9,208 bases of DNA. It comes from Fimbriimonadaceae bacterium. GTDB taxonomy: Bacteria > Armatimonadota > Fimbriimonadia > Fimbriimonadales > Fimbriimonadaceae. The notes beneath the pieces were generated by a model that was not told the origin of the DNA, made no database searches, and saw only the letters and a program-made list of their open reading frames with translations. This document shows positions 1 to 6,692 of this stretch, piece after piece; position 1 is the stretch's first letter, and every line of letters starts with the position of its first letter. Location of the stretch: contig CANFJD010000092.1 of assembly GCA_947447315.1 (NCBI GenBank), positions 1 to 9,208 of the forward strand, in the 5' to 3' direction. The position numbers were made by a program, and so were the translations under genes.

Positions 1-100
1 CCCACGGGCCGATGGTTTCGCCAAGGAAAATGCACCTCCACAGTGGTAACAATGGCACCAGCAGTATGAGGAGCCAAGGCCGACCGCGAAGGTTTGACAT
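1..100 (-). CDS. N-terminal fragment of unknown membrane or exported protein
   Basis: The minus strand reads ATG (98-100) and then stays open to the window edge, giving 33 residues that begin MSNLRGRPW. A leucine-rich hydrophobic stretch follows at about residues 9-21 and continues to an ETIGPW end. A short basic n-region before a hydrophobic core fits a signal peptide or a first transmembrane helix. The start lies only 5 nt after the tpiA stop codon on the same strand, so the two are probably co-transcribed. I see no clear Shine-Dalgarno sequence in front of it, which is compatible with coupling to tpiA translation. The product is not recognisable from this fragment. A large multi-pass membrane protein is one possibility but cannot be supported here. 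The reading frame is well supported by position and hydrophobic pattern; the function is unknown. Confidence 0.6.
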   Translation of the reverse strand, partial: MSNLRGRPWLLILLVPLLPLWRCIFLGETIGPW

Positions 101-105
101 GTCGG

Positions 106-897
106 TTATGCCGCCGCTTTGATGATGGCGGCGAATTCTTCCGCGTTGAGGGAGGCGCCGCCGACGAGTCCACCGTCGATGTTGGGCTGGGCGAAGAGCT
201 CAGCGGCGTTACTTGCCTTGACGCTGCCGCCGTACTGAATGCGGATGGATTCGGAAACGGCACCGAAACGGTCGGCCAAATGGCTGCGAATCATGGCGCA
301 TACGCGTTCGGCTTCCGGCGTGTCGCAGGTCTTGCCGGTGCCGATCGCCCAGACCGGTTCGTAGGCGACGACGAGCGTGGCGATGTCTTCGGAGGTGAGA
401 TCGGCAAGTGCGCCATCCAGCTGACCACGGATGATGTTGTCGGTGTCGTTGGCTTCACGCTCGGCAAGGTTTTCGCCGACGCAGAGAATGGGAACGAGAC
501 CGTGCGGCAGGATTGCCTTGATCTTCAGATTGACGGTCTCGTCGGTTTCGGCGAAGAAGCCGATGGTAGATTCGGGGACTTCCAGCTTTCCGAAGCGGCC
601 ACGGGTTTCGCTGTGACCGATGATGACGTACTTAACGCCGGCATCCAGTAGGAATGCGGGGCTCACGAAGCCCGTGAAAGCACCGGACTCTTTCCAGAAC
701 ACGTTTTGCGCGGCAACTCCGATTCTGGATCCGTCGGTCGCGGAGACGATCGCGGGAATCGAGATGTAGTTCGGAGCGAGTCCGATTTCGACATTGGTTG
801 TGGTTTCCACGAGCGGCAACAGCGCTTGAGTGAGGGCTAATCCATCGCGGCGCAGGAGATTCATCTTCCAGTTGCCGACTACGATTTTCGTTCGCAC
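106..897 (-). CDS. tpiA: Triosephosphate isomerase
   Basis: This cytoplasmic glycolytic and gluconeogenic enzyme interconverts dihydroxyacetone phosphate and glyceraldehyde 3-phosphate. The 263-residue product shows the whole TIM-barrel signature: Asn9 and Lys11 in VGNWKMN, catalytic His95 in IIGHSE, catalytic Glu180 in AYEPVWAIGTG with the phosphate-gripping loop 6, YGGS at 222-225, and LVGGASL near the C-terminus. The start is GTG; an in-frame TAG lies 12 nt upstream, so no earlier start exists. The protein is longer than the usual 250-255 residues because about 13 residues are inserted between GHSETRGRFG and ETDETVN, directly after the catalytic histidine strand. Common TPIs go straight from RRxxFGE to TDE. 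All catalytic residues are kept, so it should be active. It is transcribed away from the gene at 1027, and the next gene on its strand starts 5 nt after its stop. Confidence 0.97.
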   Translation of the reverse strand: MRTKIVVGNWKMNLLRRDGLALTQALLPLVETTTNVEIGLAPNYISIPAIVSATDGSRIGVAAQNVFWKESGAFTGFVSPAFLLDAGVKYVIIGHSETRGRFGKLEVPESTIGFFAETDETVNLKIKAILPHGLVPILCVGENLAEREANDTDNIIRGQLDGALADLTSEDIATLVVAYEPVWAIGTGKTCDTPEAERVCAMIRSHLADRFGAVSESIRIQYGGSVKASNAAELFAQPNIDGGLVGGASLNAEEFAAIIKAAA

Positions 898-908
898 GCC
901 AAGTTTCT

Positions 909-914
909 ACCCTA
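909..914 (-). promoter_or_regulatory. Candidate -10 box of tpiA (TAGGGT)
   Basis: On the minus strand TAGGGT (a TANNNT match) ends 11 nt before the tpiA GTG. It would place the transcription start about 4-5 nt before the start codon, a very short leader. The -35 region is poor. The same heptamer ATAGGGT occurs before tilS and ftsH. A 5-bp inverted repeat (AACCG/CGGTT, 917-934) sits just upstream in the spacer region. Inference from sequence only. Confidence 0.35.
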
Positions 915-1015
915 TCAACCGCGTTCCACCGGTTATGGGGCCTTCCCAGTTCGGGGAGTCTAACCTTCCTGATTCGTTTTTCTGGCGGCTTTCTCCGCGT
1001 CGCGTCAAATGTTCG

Positions 1016-1021
1016 TATAAT
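1016..1021 (+). promoter_or_regulatory. -10 box TATAAT of a leaderless gene
   Basis: A perfect TATAAT ends 5 nt before the ATG at 1027. A normal -10 to start-site distance puts transcription initiation on or within a base or two of that ATG, so no room remains for a ribosome binding site. The TAA inside the box is in frame with the gene, so translation cannot begin further upstream. No convincing -35 box is seen. The TPR gene at 6687/6693 has the same arrangement. Confidence 0.6.
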
Positions 1022-1026
1022 GCGGT

Positions 1027-1602
1027 ATGGCGAGGACGCCCTTTATTCGCCCGAATCTCGGGACTATTTCTGTTTGTCTGCTTTTGGTGGCGGGAGCCGG
1101 AGGATCAATATGGTACTTGCGGCACGTTCAAGGCGATAACTCAAACTATAAGTTAGTACGCCCGGAACCGGTGGGTTGGGAAGCGGTTCCACACGGACCG
1201 CAGACGCTTTTCCTTTACCGAAACCCGAAGAACGGGCTTTTGCTTCGCGGCGCGCAGAGTCAAATTGTCGCCGAATACAACCCGACGCCGGAGGAAAACA
1301 ATGATTCGGTCGCGCAGTACTACATCGATCGAACGCACGAGAATCTGAAGCAGTGGACGGCATCGAAATCAGATAAAGTCCAGGCTAAGAACGGCTCCTA
1401 CCAACTAATCGATCGCAAGAAAGAGGGCAAACGAGTCATATCCGCCTTCGGGGTGTTGGGAAACTCGATTTTCATCGTGTCGCTAAGCGGAAATGGGAAG
1501 GAAGTGGAGTCGATTGACGAAACACTCCCGTGGTTTCACGACTATCTTTCCCAGACCGACTTTCAGAAAGTCGAGAATCTGGACACGGTGTCGGCGCAAT
1601 AG
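1027..1602 (+). CDS. Membrane-anchored hypothetical protein
   Basis: The 191-residue product is not recognised. Residues 1-11 are basic (MARTPFIRP), a single hydrophobic segment covers about residues 12-30, and the remaining roughly 160 residues are hydrophilic and should lie outside the cytoplasm. No lipobox is seen, so this is more likely a signal anchor or uncleaved signal than a lipoprotein. The soluble part mixes short hydrophobic strands (TLFLYRN, NSIFIVSLSG) with a helical stretch near 95-110 and ends in a region reading LPWFHDYLSQTDF. That order recalls small PsbP/DcrB-like alpha-beta domains, but this is only an impression of shape. The start is the first possible one, 9 nt after an in-frame TAA, and no Shine-Dalgarno sequence precedes it. 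It stands as a single gene, divergent from tpiA and convergent with mgtE. Confidence 0.8.
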   Translation: MARTPFIRPNLGTISVCLLLVAGAGGSIWYLRHVQGDNSNYKLVRPEPVGWEAVPHGPQTLFLYRNPKNGLLLRGAQSQIVAEYNPTPEENNDSVAQYYIDRTHENLKQWTASKSDKVQAKNGSYQLIDRKKEGKRVISAFGVLGNSIFIVSLSGNGKEVESIDETLPWFHDYLSQTDFQKVENLDTVSAQ

Positions 1603-1607
1603 CGCCG
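1592..1607. terminator. GC-rich hairpin at the end of the 1027-1602 gene
   Basis: CGGCGC, loop AATA, GCGCCG forms a perfect 6-bp stem with a tetraloop that includes the stop codon of the upstream gene. No T-run follows on either strand, so intrinsic termination would be weak. It abuts a second hairpin at 1608-1626; together they separate two convergent genes. Confidence 0.4.
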
Positions 1608-1626
1608 GGGCTCAGAAAGAGAGCCC
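1608..1626. terminator. Second hairpin between convergent genes
   Basis: GGGCTC, loop AGAAAGA, GAGCCC forms a perfect 6-bp stem with a 7-nt loop. It covers the stop codon of mgtE (1612-1614, minus). It also lacks a T-run on either side. Placed directly after the hairpin at 1592-1607, it may act as half of a shared bidirectional stop or as a 3'-end stabiliser for either transcript. Confidence 0.4.
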
Positions 1627-3006
1627 GTACCAAGCGAGAATGATTTTTGCCACCTCAAAGTAAATGATCAGGCCGGTGGCGTCGACGAGGGTGGAGATGA
1701 ACGGAGCGCTCATCACTGCGGGATCTTGCTTGAGTGCCTTGGCGCCAATGGGAAGCAGGGAGCCAACACATGCGGCCCAGATGATGATGACCGGCAGGGC
1801 GAAGCCGACCACAAGGCTGAGATAAATGGGCAGCTGCCACCCGATAAAAGGCAGGTAGGCACGGCAAAATCCAACTAATCCAAGCAGCAGGCCGATCATG
1901 GTGCTGACCAACAGTTCGCGACGGATGACGCGGAGCCAGTCCCGCGCCCGGACCTCGCCTAGCGCCAGCGCGCGGGTGATGGTGGTGGTGACTTGACTGC
2001 CCGCATTTCCGCCAGCGCCGATCAACAACGGCACGAATAGCATCAACTGCGCCAGAAGGCCTTTTCCAGTTTCGCTTTCGCCGGCGTAGTGGCGCAACAC
2101 CGAGCCGGTGAAAAACTCGGCGACGAAGAGGACCGCTAACCACGGAAGCCGGCGTTGGACAAGCTGGAGCGGACTGAGCGACAGATAAGCCTCGGCATCA
2201 CCGATGACGCCGCTCATCGCTAGCAAGTCTTCGGTTTCCGCTTCTTCCAGAACCTCGTGGGCGTCGTCGGCAGTGACGATCCCGACCATTCGTCCCCTCA
2301 CGTCCAGAACGGGGATGGCGGAAAAGCCGTAGCGAGCGAGGATTCGGGCGACCTCCTCTTCTGGCATCTCAACCGGAACCGACAACGGCTCTGGATTCAT
2401 CACTTCGCGAGCGGAGGCGAGCGGGTTTGCGCGGATTACTCGGCGGAGAGTGAGAACGCCGAGAAGGTGGCGATCTGGCCCCAATACATAGATGTAGTTG
2501 ACCGTCTCGTAGTCTTCGTCCGAGGTCTGTCGAATGATGTCCAAGACACCCGCCATGGTGGAATCGGCACCGACTTCGACGTAGTCTTCGGTCATGATCT
2601 GACCGGCGGACCCTTCGGGATAGCTTAGGAGGCGGCGAATTTCTTCGGCATCTTCGCTGGGGATGACATTGAGCAACGCCTCGAATCGCTCGGGGTCCAG
2701 CTGAGAGCGGAGATCGACCGCATCGTCCATCGGCAAGATGTCGAGGTAGTGGGCGACCGTAGTATCGGGAAGCTCGTTGATGATGGCGCGGGCGGTTTCG
2801 CTGGGCAGCTCTACCAGAATGGTCGCGGCTTCGTCGGGGTGGAGAGCTTGCAGGATGGTGAGCGCATCATCGGCATCGAGGCGCATTAATCCGTCGGCGA
2901 TGTCTTCCGGATGCACATCCTCAATGCCGGCGATCAGATGCACGGCTTCGGGGTTTTGCGCAAAGGCACGCAAACGATCTACTAGATCTTGTTCTTCAAC
3001 TCTCAT
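1612..3006 (-). CDS. mgtE: Magnesium channel/transporter MgtE
   Basis: MgtE forms a dimeric Mg2+ channel in the cytoplasmic membrane, gated by Mg2+ binding to its cytosolic domains. The 464-residue protein has the full architecture: an acidic helical N domain (about 1-130), two CBS domains (about 137-195 and 200-258, with MTEDYVEV and VMNPEPLSV as entry strands), a plug helix region (about 258-285) and a five-helix pore domain (about 287-464). Pore signatures are visible: VAEFFTGSVLRHY in TM1, LLIGAGGNAGSQ in TM2, and DPAVMSAPF followed by LVDATGLIIYF in TM5. Asp442 matches the essential pore aspartate (Asp432 in the Thermus thermophilus protein). Length is typical. The ATG start has a GAGG (plus-strand 3012-3015) 5 nt upstream, one of the few recognisable ribosome binding sites here. 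It is divergent from tilS. The 59 bp upstream cannot hold an M-box Mg2+ riboswitch, so control is probably at the protein level. Confidence 0.96.
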   Translation of the reverse strand: MRVEEQDLVDRLRAFAQNPEAVHLIAGIEDVHPEDIADGLMRLDADDALTILQALHPDEAATILVELPSETARAIINELPDTTVAHYLDILPMDDAVDLRSQLDPERFEALLNVIPSEDAEEIRRLLSYPEGSAGQIMTEDYVEVGADSTMAGVLDIIRQTSDEDYETVNYIYVLGPDRHLLGVLTLRRVIRANPLASAREVMNPEPLSVPVEMPEEEVARILARYGFSAIPVLDVRGRMVGIVTADDAHEVLEEAETEDLLAMSGVIGDAEAYLSLSPLQLVQRRLPWLAVLFVAEFFTGSVLRHYAGESETGKGLLAQLMLFVPLLIGAGGNAGSQVTTTITRALALGEVRARDWLRVIRRELLVSTMIGLLLGLVGFCRAYLPFIGWQLPIYLSLVVGFALPVIIIWAACVGSLLPIGAKALKQDPAVMSAPFISTLVDATGLIIYFEVAKIILAWYGLSF

Positions 3007-3011
3007 GACGA

Positions 3012-3030
3012 CCTCGAACGAAACTATTTA
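3012..3030 (-). promoter_or_regulatory. mgtE start signals: GAGG site and AT-rich -10 candidate
   Basis: On the minus strand an AT-rich tract offers overlapping -10 candidates TAAATA (3025-3030) and TAGTTT (3021-3026). A GAGG (3012-3015) follows, 5 nt before the ATG. No good -35 hexamer is visible. The leader would be short, roughly 7-11 nt. Confidence 0.35.
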
Positions 3031-3061
3031 TTTCGGGCCGCACTCACGAGCGACCCTTAGA

Positions 3062-3067
3062 TAGGGT
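3062..3067 (+). promoter_or_regulatory. Upstream -10 candidate of tilS (TAGGGT)
   Basis: TAGGGT inside the shared heptamer ATAGGGT lies in the mgtE-tilS divergent gap. It would start a transcript near 3074, with a leader of about 70 nt to the GTG at 3147. It competes with the TACCCT box at 3134-3139, and the -35 region is weak. If this box is used, a GTG start at 3066 is impossible because it overlaps the box. Confidence 0.3.
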
Positions 3068-3133
3068 GACTTTCCATTGGTTTGCCTGCGGGGTTCGGAG
3101 TAATCGTTCGAACCTTGGTGGACATCGAAAGAG

Positions 3134-3139
3134 TACCCT
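3134..3139 (+). promoter_or_regulatory. Start-proximal -10 candidate of tilS (TACCCT)
   Basis: TACCCT (TANNNT) ends 7 nt before the GTG at 3147. This is the same layout as the other presumed leaderless starts in this window, and it supports choosing that GTG. No Shine-Dalgarno sequence is visible in front of the GTG. The match has no good -35 partner. Confidence 0.35.
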
Positions 3140-3146
3140 TACCCCG

Positions 3147-4523
3147 GTGCGAGAAAGGCTGCAAAACCACTTAGAAACGGCTAAACTGATTGGGTCGGAC
3201 GATCGAATATTGGTTGGTTATAGCGGTGGCGCCGATAGCACTTGCCTGTTAACGTTGCTCGTTGAATTGGGCTGCGACGTGGTGGCGGCTCATCTCCACC
3301 ACGGAATGCGAGTGGAGGCGGATCGAGAGGCTAATCTATCGGAAGCGTATGCGGAGTCTCTGGGCATACCATTTTTGATGGGACGGGCGGATGTTCCCCT
3401 CATCGCGGAACAAGCGAAGATCGGGCTGGAGGAAGCAGGGAGAAATGCTCGCTACAATTTCCTCAACCGAGCCGCCTCGGGCTTTAGCTGCTCCTTAATT
3501 GCTACCGCTCATACCGCAGATGACCAGGTTGAAACTATCCTATTTCGGGCTATTCGCGGGGCTGGATTGGCAGGCCTCGCGGGAATTCCGGAGCAGCGCG
3601 ACAATATCGTGAGGCCGCTCTTGCCGTTCTCACGGACCGAGACGCGCGCCTACTGCGAAGCGAACGGCCTCTGGTTTCACGACGATCCGGCAAATGAAGA
3701 CCTGAGCAATTCGCGCGTGCGGTTGCGCCGATTGGTATTGCCGGAGCTGGAGAAGTCACATCCGGGAGCCCGTGCGAATCTCTTAAAGCTGGGAAAGATT
3801 GCGGCCGAGGAAACGAAGTTTTTGGACGGAATGGCCGCCGCTGCACTCGAACAATCCGAAATGCCTCTTAACGACAGTCTCGGCTTCCTTTCTAGTTCGG
3901 TTGAAGTGGCATTTCACCGACCGCGACTGGAGTCACTGCCCGCGATTCTCTTCAAGCGGGCGATCAAGCTTGCGGTTCGCTCGTTAGGGGCCGAATTGAC
4001 ATTTGCGCAAATGAGCACGCTGGAACGATTGGGTTCCGACGGAAGCATCACCACGGACGAGGGCGAAATTGCTATCGAATGGAATACAGAACGCATTCAT
4101 ATACGGTCACTGGATGTGGAGTCTCCGTTCCGCCATCCGCTCACCGTACCGGGCGAGACCCTGGCCGATTCCCTGGGATGGCAAATGACGGCGATGGAAG
4201 CGGTGTACGACGGCCTTCCGATTGCTCGTCGAGACTTAACGGCGAACATTTCAGCCGCGAGCATTCGGGGTCCGCTGTATTTCCGATCCGCCATTTCGGG
4301 CGATGAAATGCAACCGCTCGGATACGAGAATCAGCGAAAGGTTTCCGACCTGCTGTCGGAGGCAAAACTCACGTCGGCGGCGCGAAAGCGGATTCCAATT
4401 GTGTTTGACCTGATCGGACCGATTTGGATTCCGGGAGTTTGTGTCGCAGAACGGACGCGGCCAATTGCCAGAGGCGAATCCGTCTTGCAGCTGTCATTCG
4501 GCCCTTTGGTTACGGATGAGTAG
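3147..4523 (+). CDS. tilS: tRNA(Ile)-lysidine synthetase
   Basis: TilS uses ATP to attach lysine to C34 of the CAU-anticodon tRNA-Ile, changing its codon from AUG to AUA and its charging from methionine to isoleucine. It is essential and cytoplasmic. From the GTG chosen here the protein has 458 residues. The ATP-pyrophosphatase P-loop SGGADS is at residues 26-31, and the HLHHGMR motif at about 49-55 follows as expected. The ATAHTADDQVET motif marks the rest of the catalytic domain. A C-terminal TilS domain begins near SGDEMQPLGYENQRKVSDL and ends in WIPGVCVAERTRP. The frame is open up to a GTG at 3066, but the extra 27 residues are of low complexity and unlike known TilS starts. GTG 3147 leaves the usual 20 or so residues before the ILVGYSGG strand. 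ftsH follows 127 bp later. Confidence 0.94.
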   Translation: MRERLQNHLETAKLIGSDDRILVGYSGGADSTCLLTLLVELGCDVVAAHLHHGMRVEADREANLSEAYAESLGIPFLMGRADVPLIAEQAKIGLEEAGRNARYNFLNRAASGFSCSLIATAHTADDQVETILFRAIRGAGLAGLAGIPEQRDNIVRPLLPFSRTETRAYCEANGLWFHDDPANEDLSNSRVRLRRLVLPELEKSHPGARANLLKLGKIAAEETKFLDGMAAAALEQSEMPLNDSLGFLSSSVEVAFHRPRLESLPAILFKRAIKLAVRSLGAELTFAQMSTLERLGSDGSITTDEGEIAIEWNTERIHIRSLDVESPFRHPLTVPGETLADSLGWQMTAMEAVYDGLPIARRDLTANISAASIRGPLYFRSAISGDEMQPLGYENQRKVSDLLSEAKLTSAARKRIPIVFDLIGPIWIPGVCVAERTRPIARGESVLQLSFGPLVTDE

Positions 4524-4542
4524 GACGCCGAAGGAGCAAATT

Positions 4543-4570
4543 TTGCGTTCCAGCCCCAGATTCATAGGGT
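4543..4570 (+). promoter_or_regulatory. Candidate ftsH promoter (TTGCGT-16-TAGGGT)
   Basis: TTGCGT (4543-4548) and TAGGGT (4565-4570) are 16 bp apart, giving a plausible sigma-70-type promoter with a leader of about 75 nt before the ftsH TTG. The -10 is again embedded in ATAGGGT. The 127 bp between tilS and ftsH show no clear terminator, so ftsH may also receive transcription from tilS. Confidence 0.4.
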
Positions 4571-4641
4571 TAAGGTCATAATTAGGAACGTGTCTTTAGC
4601 CAGAGTCGTAGGCTACTAGACAGGACGAACGCGTCCGTTTC

Positions 4642-4646
4642 GGAGA
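4642..4646 (+). promoter_or_regulatory. Ribosome binding site of ftsH (GGAGA)
   Basis: GGAGA ends 4 nt before the TTG at 4651. No ATG or GTG occurs in frame between an in-frame TAG at 4609 and this TTG, and the first membrane helix begins about six residues in, so this site decides the TTG start. Confidence 0.65.
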
Positions 4647-4650
4647 CGAA

Positions 4651-6591
4651 TTGAGTAATAAACCCGCTCGTACACTCATACTGCTGGTCTTAGCGGTGGC
4701 GATTGGCATTGTATTAATGCAGGCCATGTTTGGACAAAATGGTTTTGGCATTACCGCCAAGCCGTCGGAGAAAAGCCTCCAGTGGCTCTACTCTCAAAGC
4801 AAGAAGAACAACGTAGAAACGGTTAATTTTCAGGGCGACACCCTGAATGTGAAGCTGAATGACGGCACGAAGTCGTTCGTTCGGATTGATTCAACCTCTC
4901 CCGGCCTCACTACGGATATCAACGACAAGCTGGAGAAGCTTGGGGTGGCCGTCAAGTTCGATTCACCTCCGATCACAAATTCCATCCTGAATATTCTCGG
5001 GGCGATTGCCTTCCCCTTGATGCTCTTCGCCCTGATTTACTTCTTAATGATTCGCCCTGCCCAAATGGGTGGCAATCAGGCGATGAGCTTCGGACGGAGC
5101 AAAGCCAAGCGAGTGGGAGAAAACAGCCCCAAGATCACCTTTGACGACGTTGCGGGTATTGAAGAGGCTAAGCAAGAACTATACGAAATCGTTGACTTCC
5201 TGCGAAATACCAAGAAATATGCGGCTTTGGGAGCCAAGATTCCGAAGGGCATCCTTTTGACGGGCCCTCCTGGCGTTGGTAAGACCTATCTGGCTCGCGC
5301 CATCGCCGGCGAAGCAGGAGTTCCCTTCTTCCATATTTCGGGATCCGACTTTGTCGAAATGTTCGTCGGCGTGGGTGCTGCTAGAGTTCGCGACCTTTTC
5401 GAGACGGCTAAGGCTCACCGCCCATCACTCATTTTCATCGATGAAATCGATGCCGTGGGTCGGCAACGTGGAGCAGGTCTCGGCGGGGGTCACGATGAGC
5501 GCGAACAGACCTTGAACCAGATGCTGGTGGAGATGGACGGATTTGATCCGAATTCCGGGGTCATCATGATTGCCGCGACGAACCGGCCCGACGTACTCGA
5601 TCCGGCGCTTCTCCGGCCCGGTCGTTTCGATCGACAGATTGTGGTGGATGCTCCCGATGCAACCGGTCGTGAGCAGATCCTTCGCGTTCACTCCAAGGGC
5701 AAGCCTTTTGAGTCCGATATCGATATGGGCGTAATCGCGAAGCGAACTCCGGGCTTTACCGGTGCTGACCTGGCGAACATGTTGAACGAAGGGGCGCTTT
5801 TGGCAGCTCGACGTGGCCACAGCAAGATCAGTCAGCCGGACCTTGAAGAAGCTCTGGACCGGACGATTGCCGGACCGCAGCGACGTAGCCGGATTATTGA
5901 CGCCAAAGAGCGAGAAGTCATTGCTTATCACGAAGCCGGACATGCCGTTATCGGCGAGCTTCTGGAGCACGCGGACCCAGTGCACAAGGTCACCATCCTT
6001 CCTCGTGGCATGTCTTTGGGGTCCACATGGCAGCTTCCGGTGGCCGATAAGTATCTGGTTTCTAAGGATGAGCTTACGGACGATATCACCGCCCTTCTCG
6101 GCGGTCGAGTAGCGGAAGAGATTGTCTACGGCGAGGTTTGGACCGGAGCATCGAATGACCTCGAGCGCGTTACGAGGATTGCTCGGGCGATGGTTTGCCA
6201 GTACGGTATGAGCGAAAAGCTGGGAACGTTGGCGATCGGTCGAAGAAGTAGCAGCCCATTCTTGGGTCGCGACTATAACGAAGATCGAAACTACTCGGAA
6301 GAGATCGCGAAGCAGATTGACGAAGAGGTCCGGCAGATTGTCGATCGATGTCATCAGAAGGCGCGCGAAATCCTCAGCGAGAATCGCGACAAACTGGATT
6401 CTCTCGTGCGAGCACTACTCGAACGAGAAACACTTGATCGACCAGAGTTCCTGGCGGTTATGGCGGGTGAAACCCTACCGGACCTTCCGGTAACGCCTAA
6501 GGACTCGACGCCTTCGAGTAACGATTCGCCGGTTTCGGAAAAGCAGCGCGCGCCGATGCCGCCTCCTCGTCTTGAGCCGGGAACGGCCTAG
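4651..6591 (+). CDS. ftsH: ATP-dependent zinc metalloprotease FtsH
   Basis: FtsH is a hexameric membrane-anchored AAA+ protease that extracts and degrades unassembled or damaged membrane proteins and some soluble regulators. The 646-residue product shows every expected part: TM1 at about 8-27, a small extracytoplasmic domain to about 108, TM2 at about 112-134, Walker A GPPGVGKT at 205-212, the substrate-gripping pore loop MFVG at 237-240, Walker B LIFIDE at 260-265, and the second region of homology with RPGRFDRQ at 322-329. The zinc site is HEAGH at 427-431 with Asp503 (GASNDLE) as third ligand. A proline- and serine-rich tail covers about 608-646. The start is a TTG with a GGAGA ribosome site. 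The gene follows tilS as in many Gram-positive bacteria and ends before a strong hairpin terminator. The extracytoplasmic domain is short but within family range. Confidence 0.97.
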   Translation: MSNKPARTLILLVLAVAIGIVLMQAMFGQNGFGITAKPSEKSLQWLYSQSKKNNVETVNFQGDTLNVKLNDGTKSFVRIDSTSPGLTTDINDKLEKLGVAVKFDSPPITNSILNILGAIAFPLMLFALIYFLMIRPAQMGGNQAMSFGRSKAKRVGENSPKITFDDVAGIEEAKQELYEIVDFLRNTKKYAALGAKIPKGILLTGPPGVGKTYLARAIAGEAGVPFFHISGSDFVEMFVGVGAARVRDLFETAKAHRPSLIFIDEIDAVGRQRGAGLGGGHDEREQTLNQMLVEMDGFDPNSGVIMIAATNRPDVLDPALLRPGRFDRQIVVDAPDATGREQILRVHSKGKPFESDIDMGVIAKRTPGFTGADLANMLNEGALLAARRGHSKISQPDLEEALDRTIAGPQRRSRIIDAKEREVIAYHEAGHAVIGELLEHADPVHKVTILPRGMSLGSTWQLPVADKYLVSKDELTDDITALLGGRVAEEIVYGEVWTGASNDLERVTRIARAMVCQYGMSEKLGTLAIGRRSSSPFLGRDYNEDRNYSEEIAKQIDEEVRQIVDRCHQKAREILSENRDKLDSLVRALLERETLDRPEFLAVMAGETLPDLPVTPKDSTPSSNDSPVSEKQRAPMPPPRLEPGTA

Positions 6592-6607
6592 TCTGGCATC
6601 CTCGGTC

Positions 6608-6644
6608 GTGGGAGCTCTGAAATTCGGATCTCCCACTTCGTTCT
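6608..6644 (+). terminator. Intrinsic terminator of ftsH
   Basis: GTGGGAG (6608-6614) pairs perfectly with CTCCCAC (6630-6636). Inside, after a single C/T mismatch, TCTG pairs with CGGA (one G-U pair) around a 5-nt loop. The T-rich stretch TTCGTTCT follows directly. It begins 16 nt after the ftsH stop codon and separates ftsH from the promoter of the TPR gene. Confidence 0.75.
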
Positions 6645-6653
6645 AGAGGACCT

Positions 6654-6681
6654 TTGCAGATTTGAATTCGAGCGTTATAAT
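6654..6681 (+). promoter_or_regulatory. Sigma-70-type promoter of the TPR gene
   Basis: TTGCAG (6654-6659), a 16-bp spacer and a perfect TATAAT (6676-6681) make the best promoter in the window. TATAAT ends 5 nt before a TTG (6687) and 11 nt before the ATG (6693). Initiation would fall at about 6687-6690, leaving zero to a few leader bases. The TAA within the box is an in-frame stop, exactly as at 1016-1021. Confidence 0.7.
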
Positions 6682-6692
6682 CTATTTTGGGG

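Noticed and set aside
94..651. Long plus-strand open frame opposite tpiA
   Set aside because: It is fully antisense to an intact triosephosphate isomerase gene, has no recognisable motifs or ribosome site, and is explained by codon bias of tpiA.
3007..3065. M-box Mg2+ riboswitch before mgtE
   Set aside because: The gap is 59 bp, far shorter than the roughly 160-nt M-box, and contains no matching stems.
3066..3146. N-terminal extension of TilS from the GTG at 3066
   Set aside because: The 27 extra residues lack the helix that normally starts TilS, the GTG overlaps a -10 candidate, and the GTG at 3147 gives the usual distance to the P-loop and a better start context.
4531..4552. Possible terminator after tilS (GCAAATTTTGC)
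   Set aside because: The palindrome leaves almost no loop, only 3 bp would pair realistically, and no T-run follows.
5425..6354. 309-codon minus-strand open frame inside ftsH
   Set aside because: It is antisense to the conserved AAA and protease domains of ftsH. Its composition is that of a shadow frame with no domain pattern.
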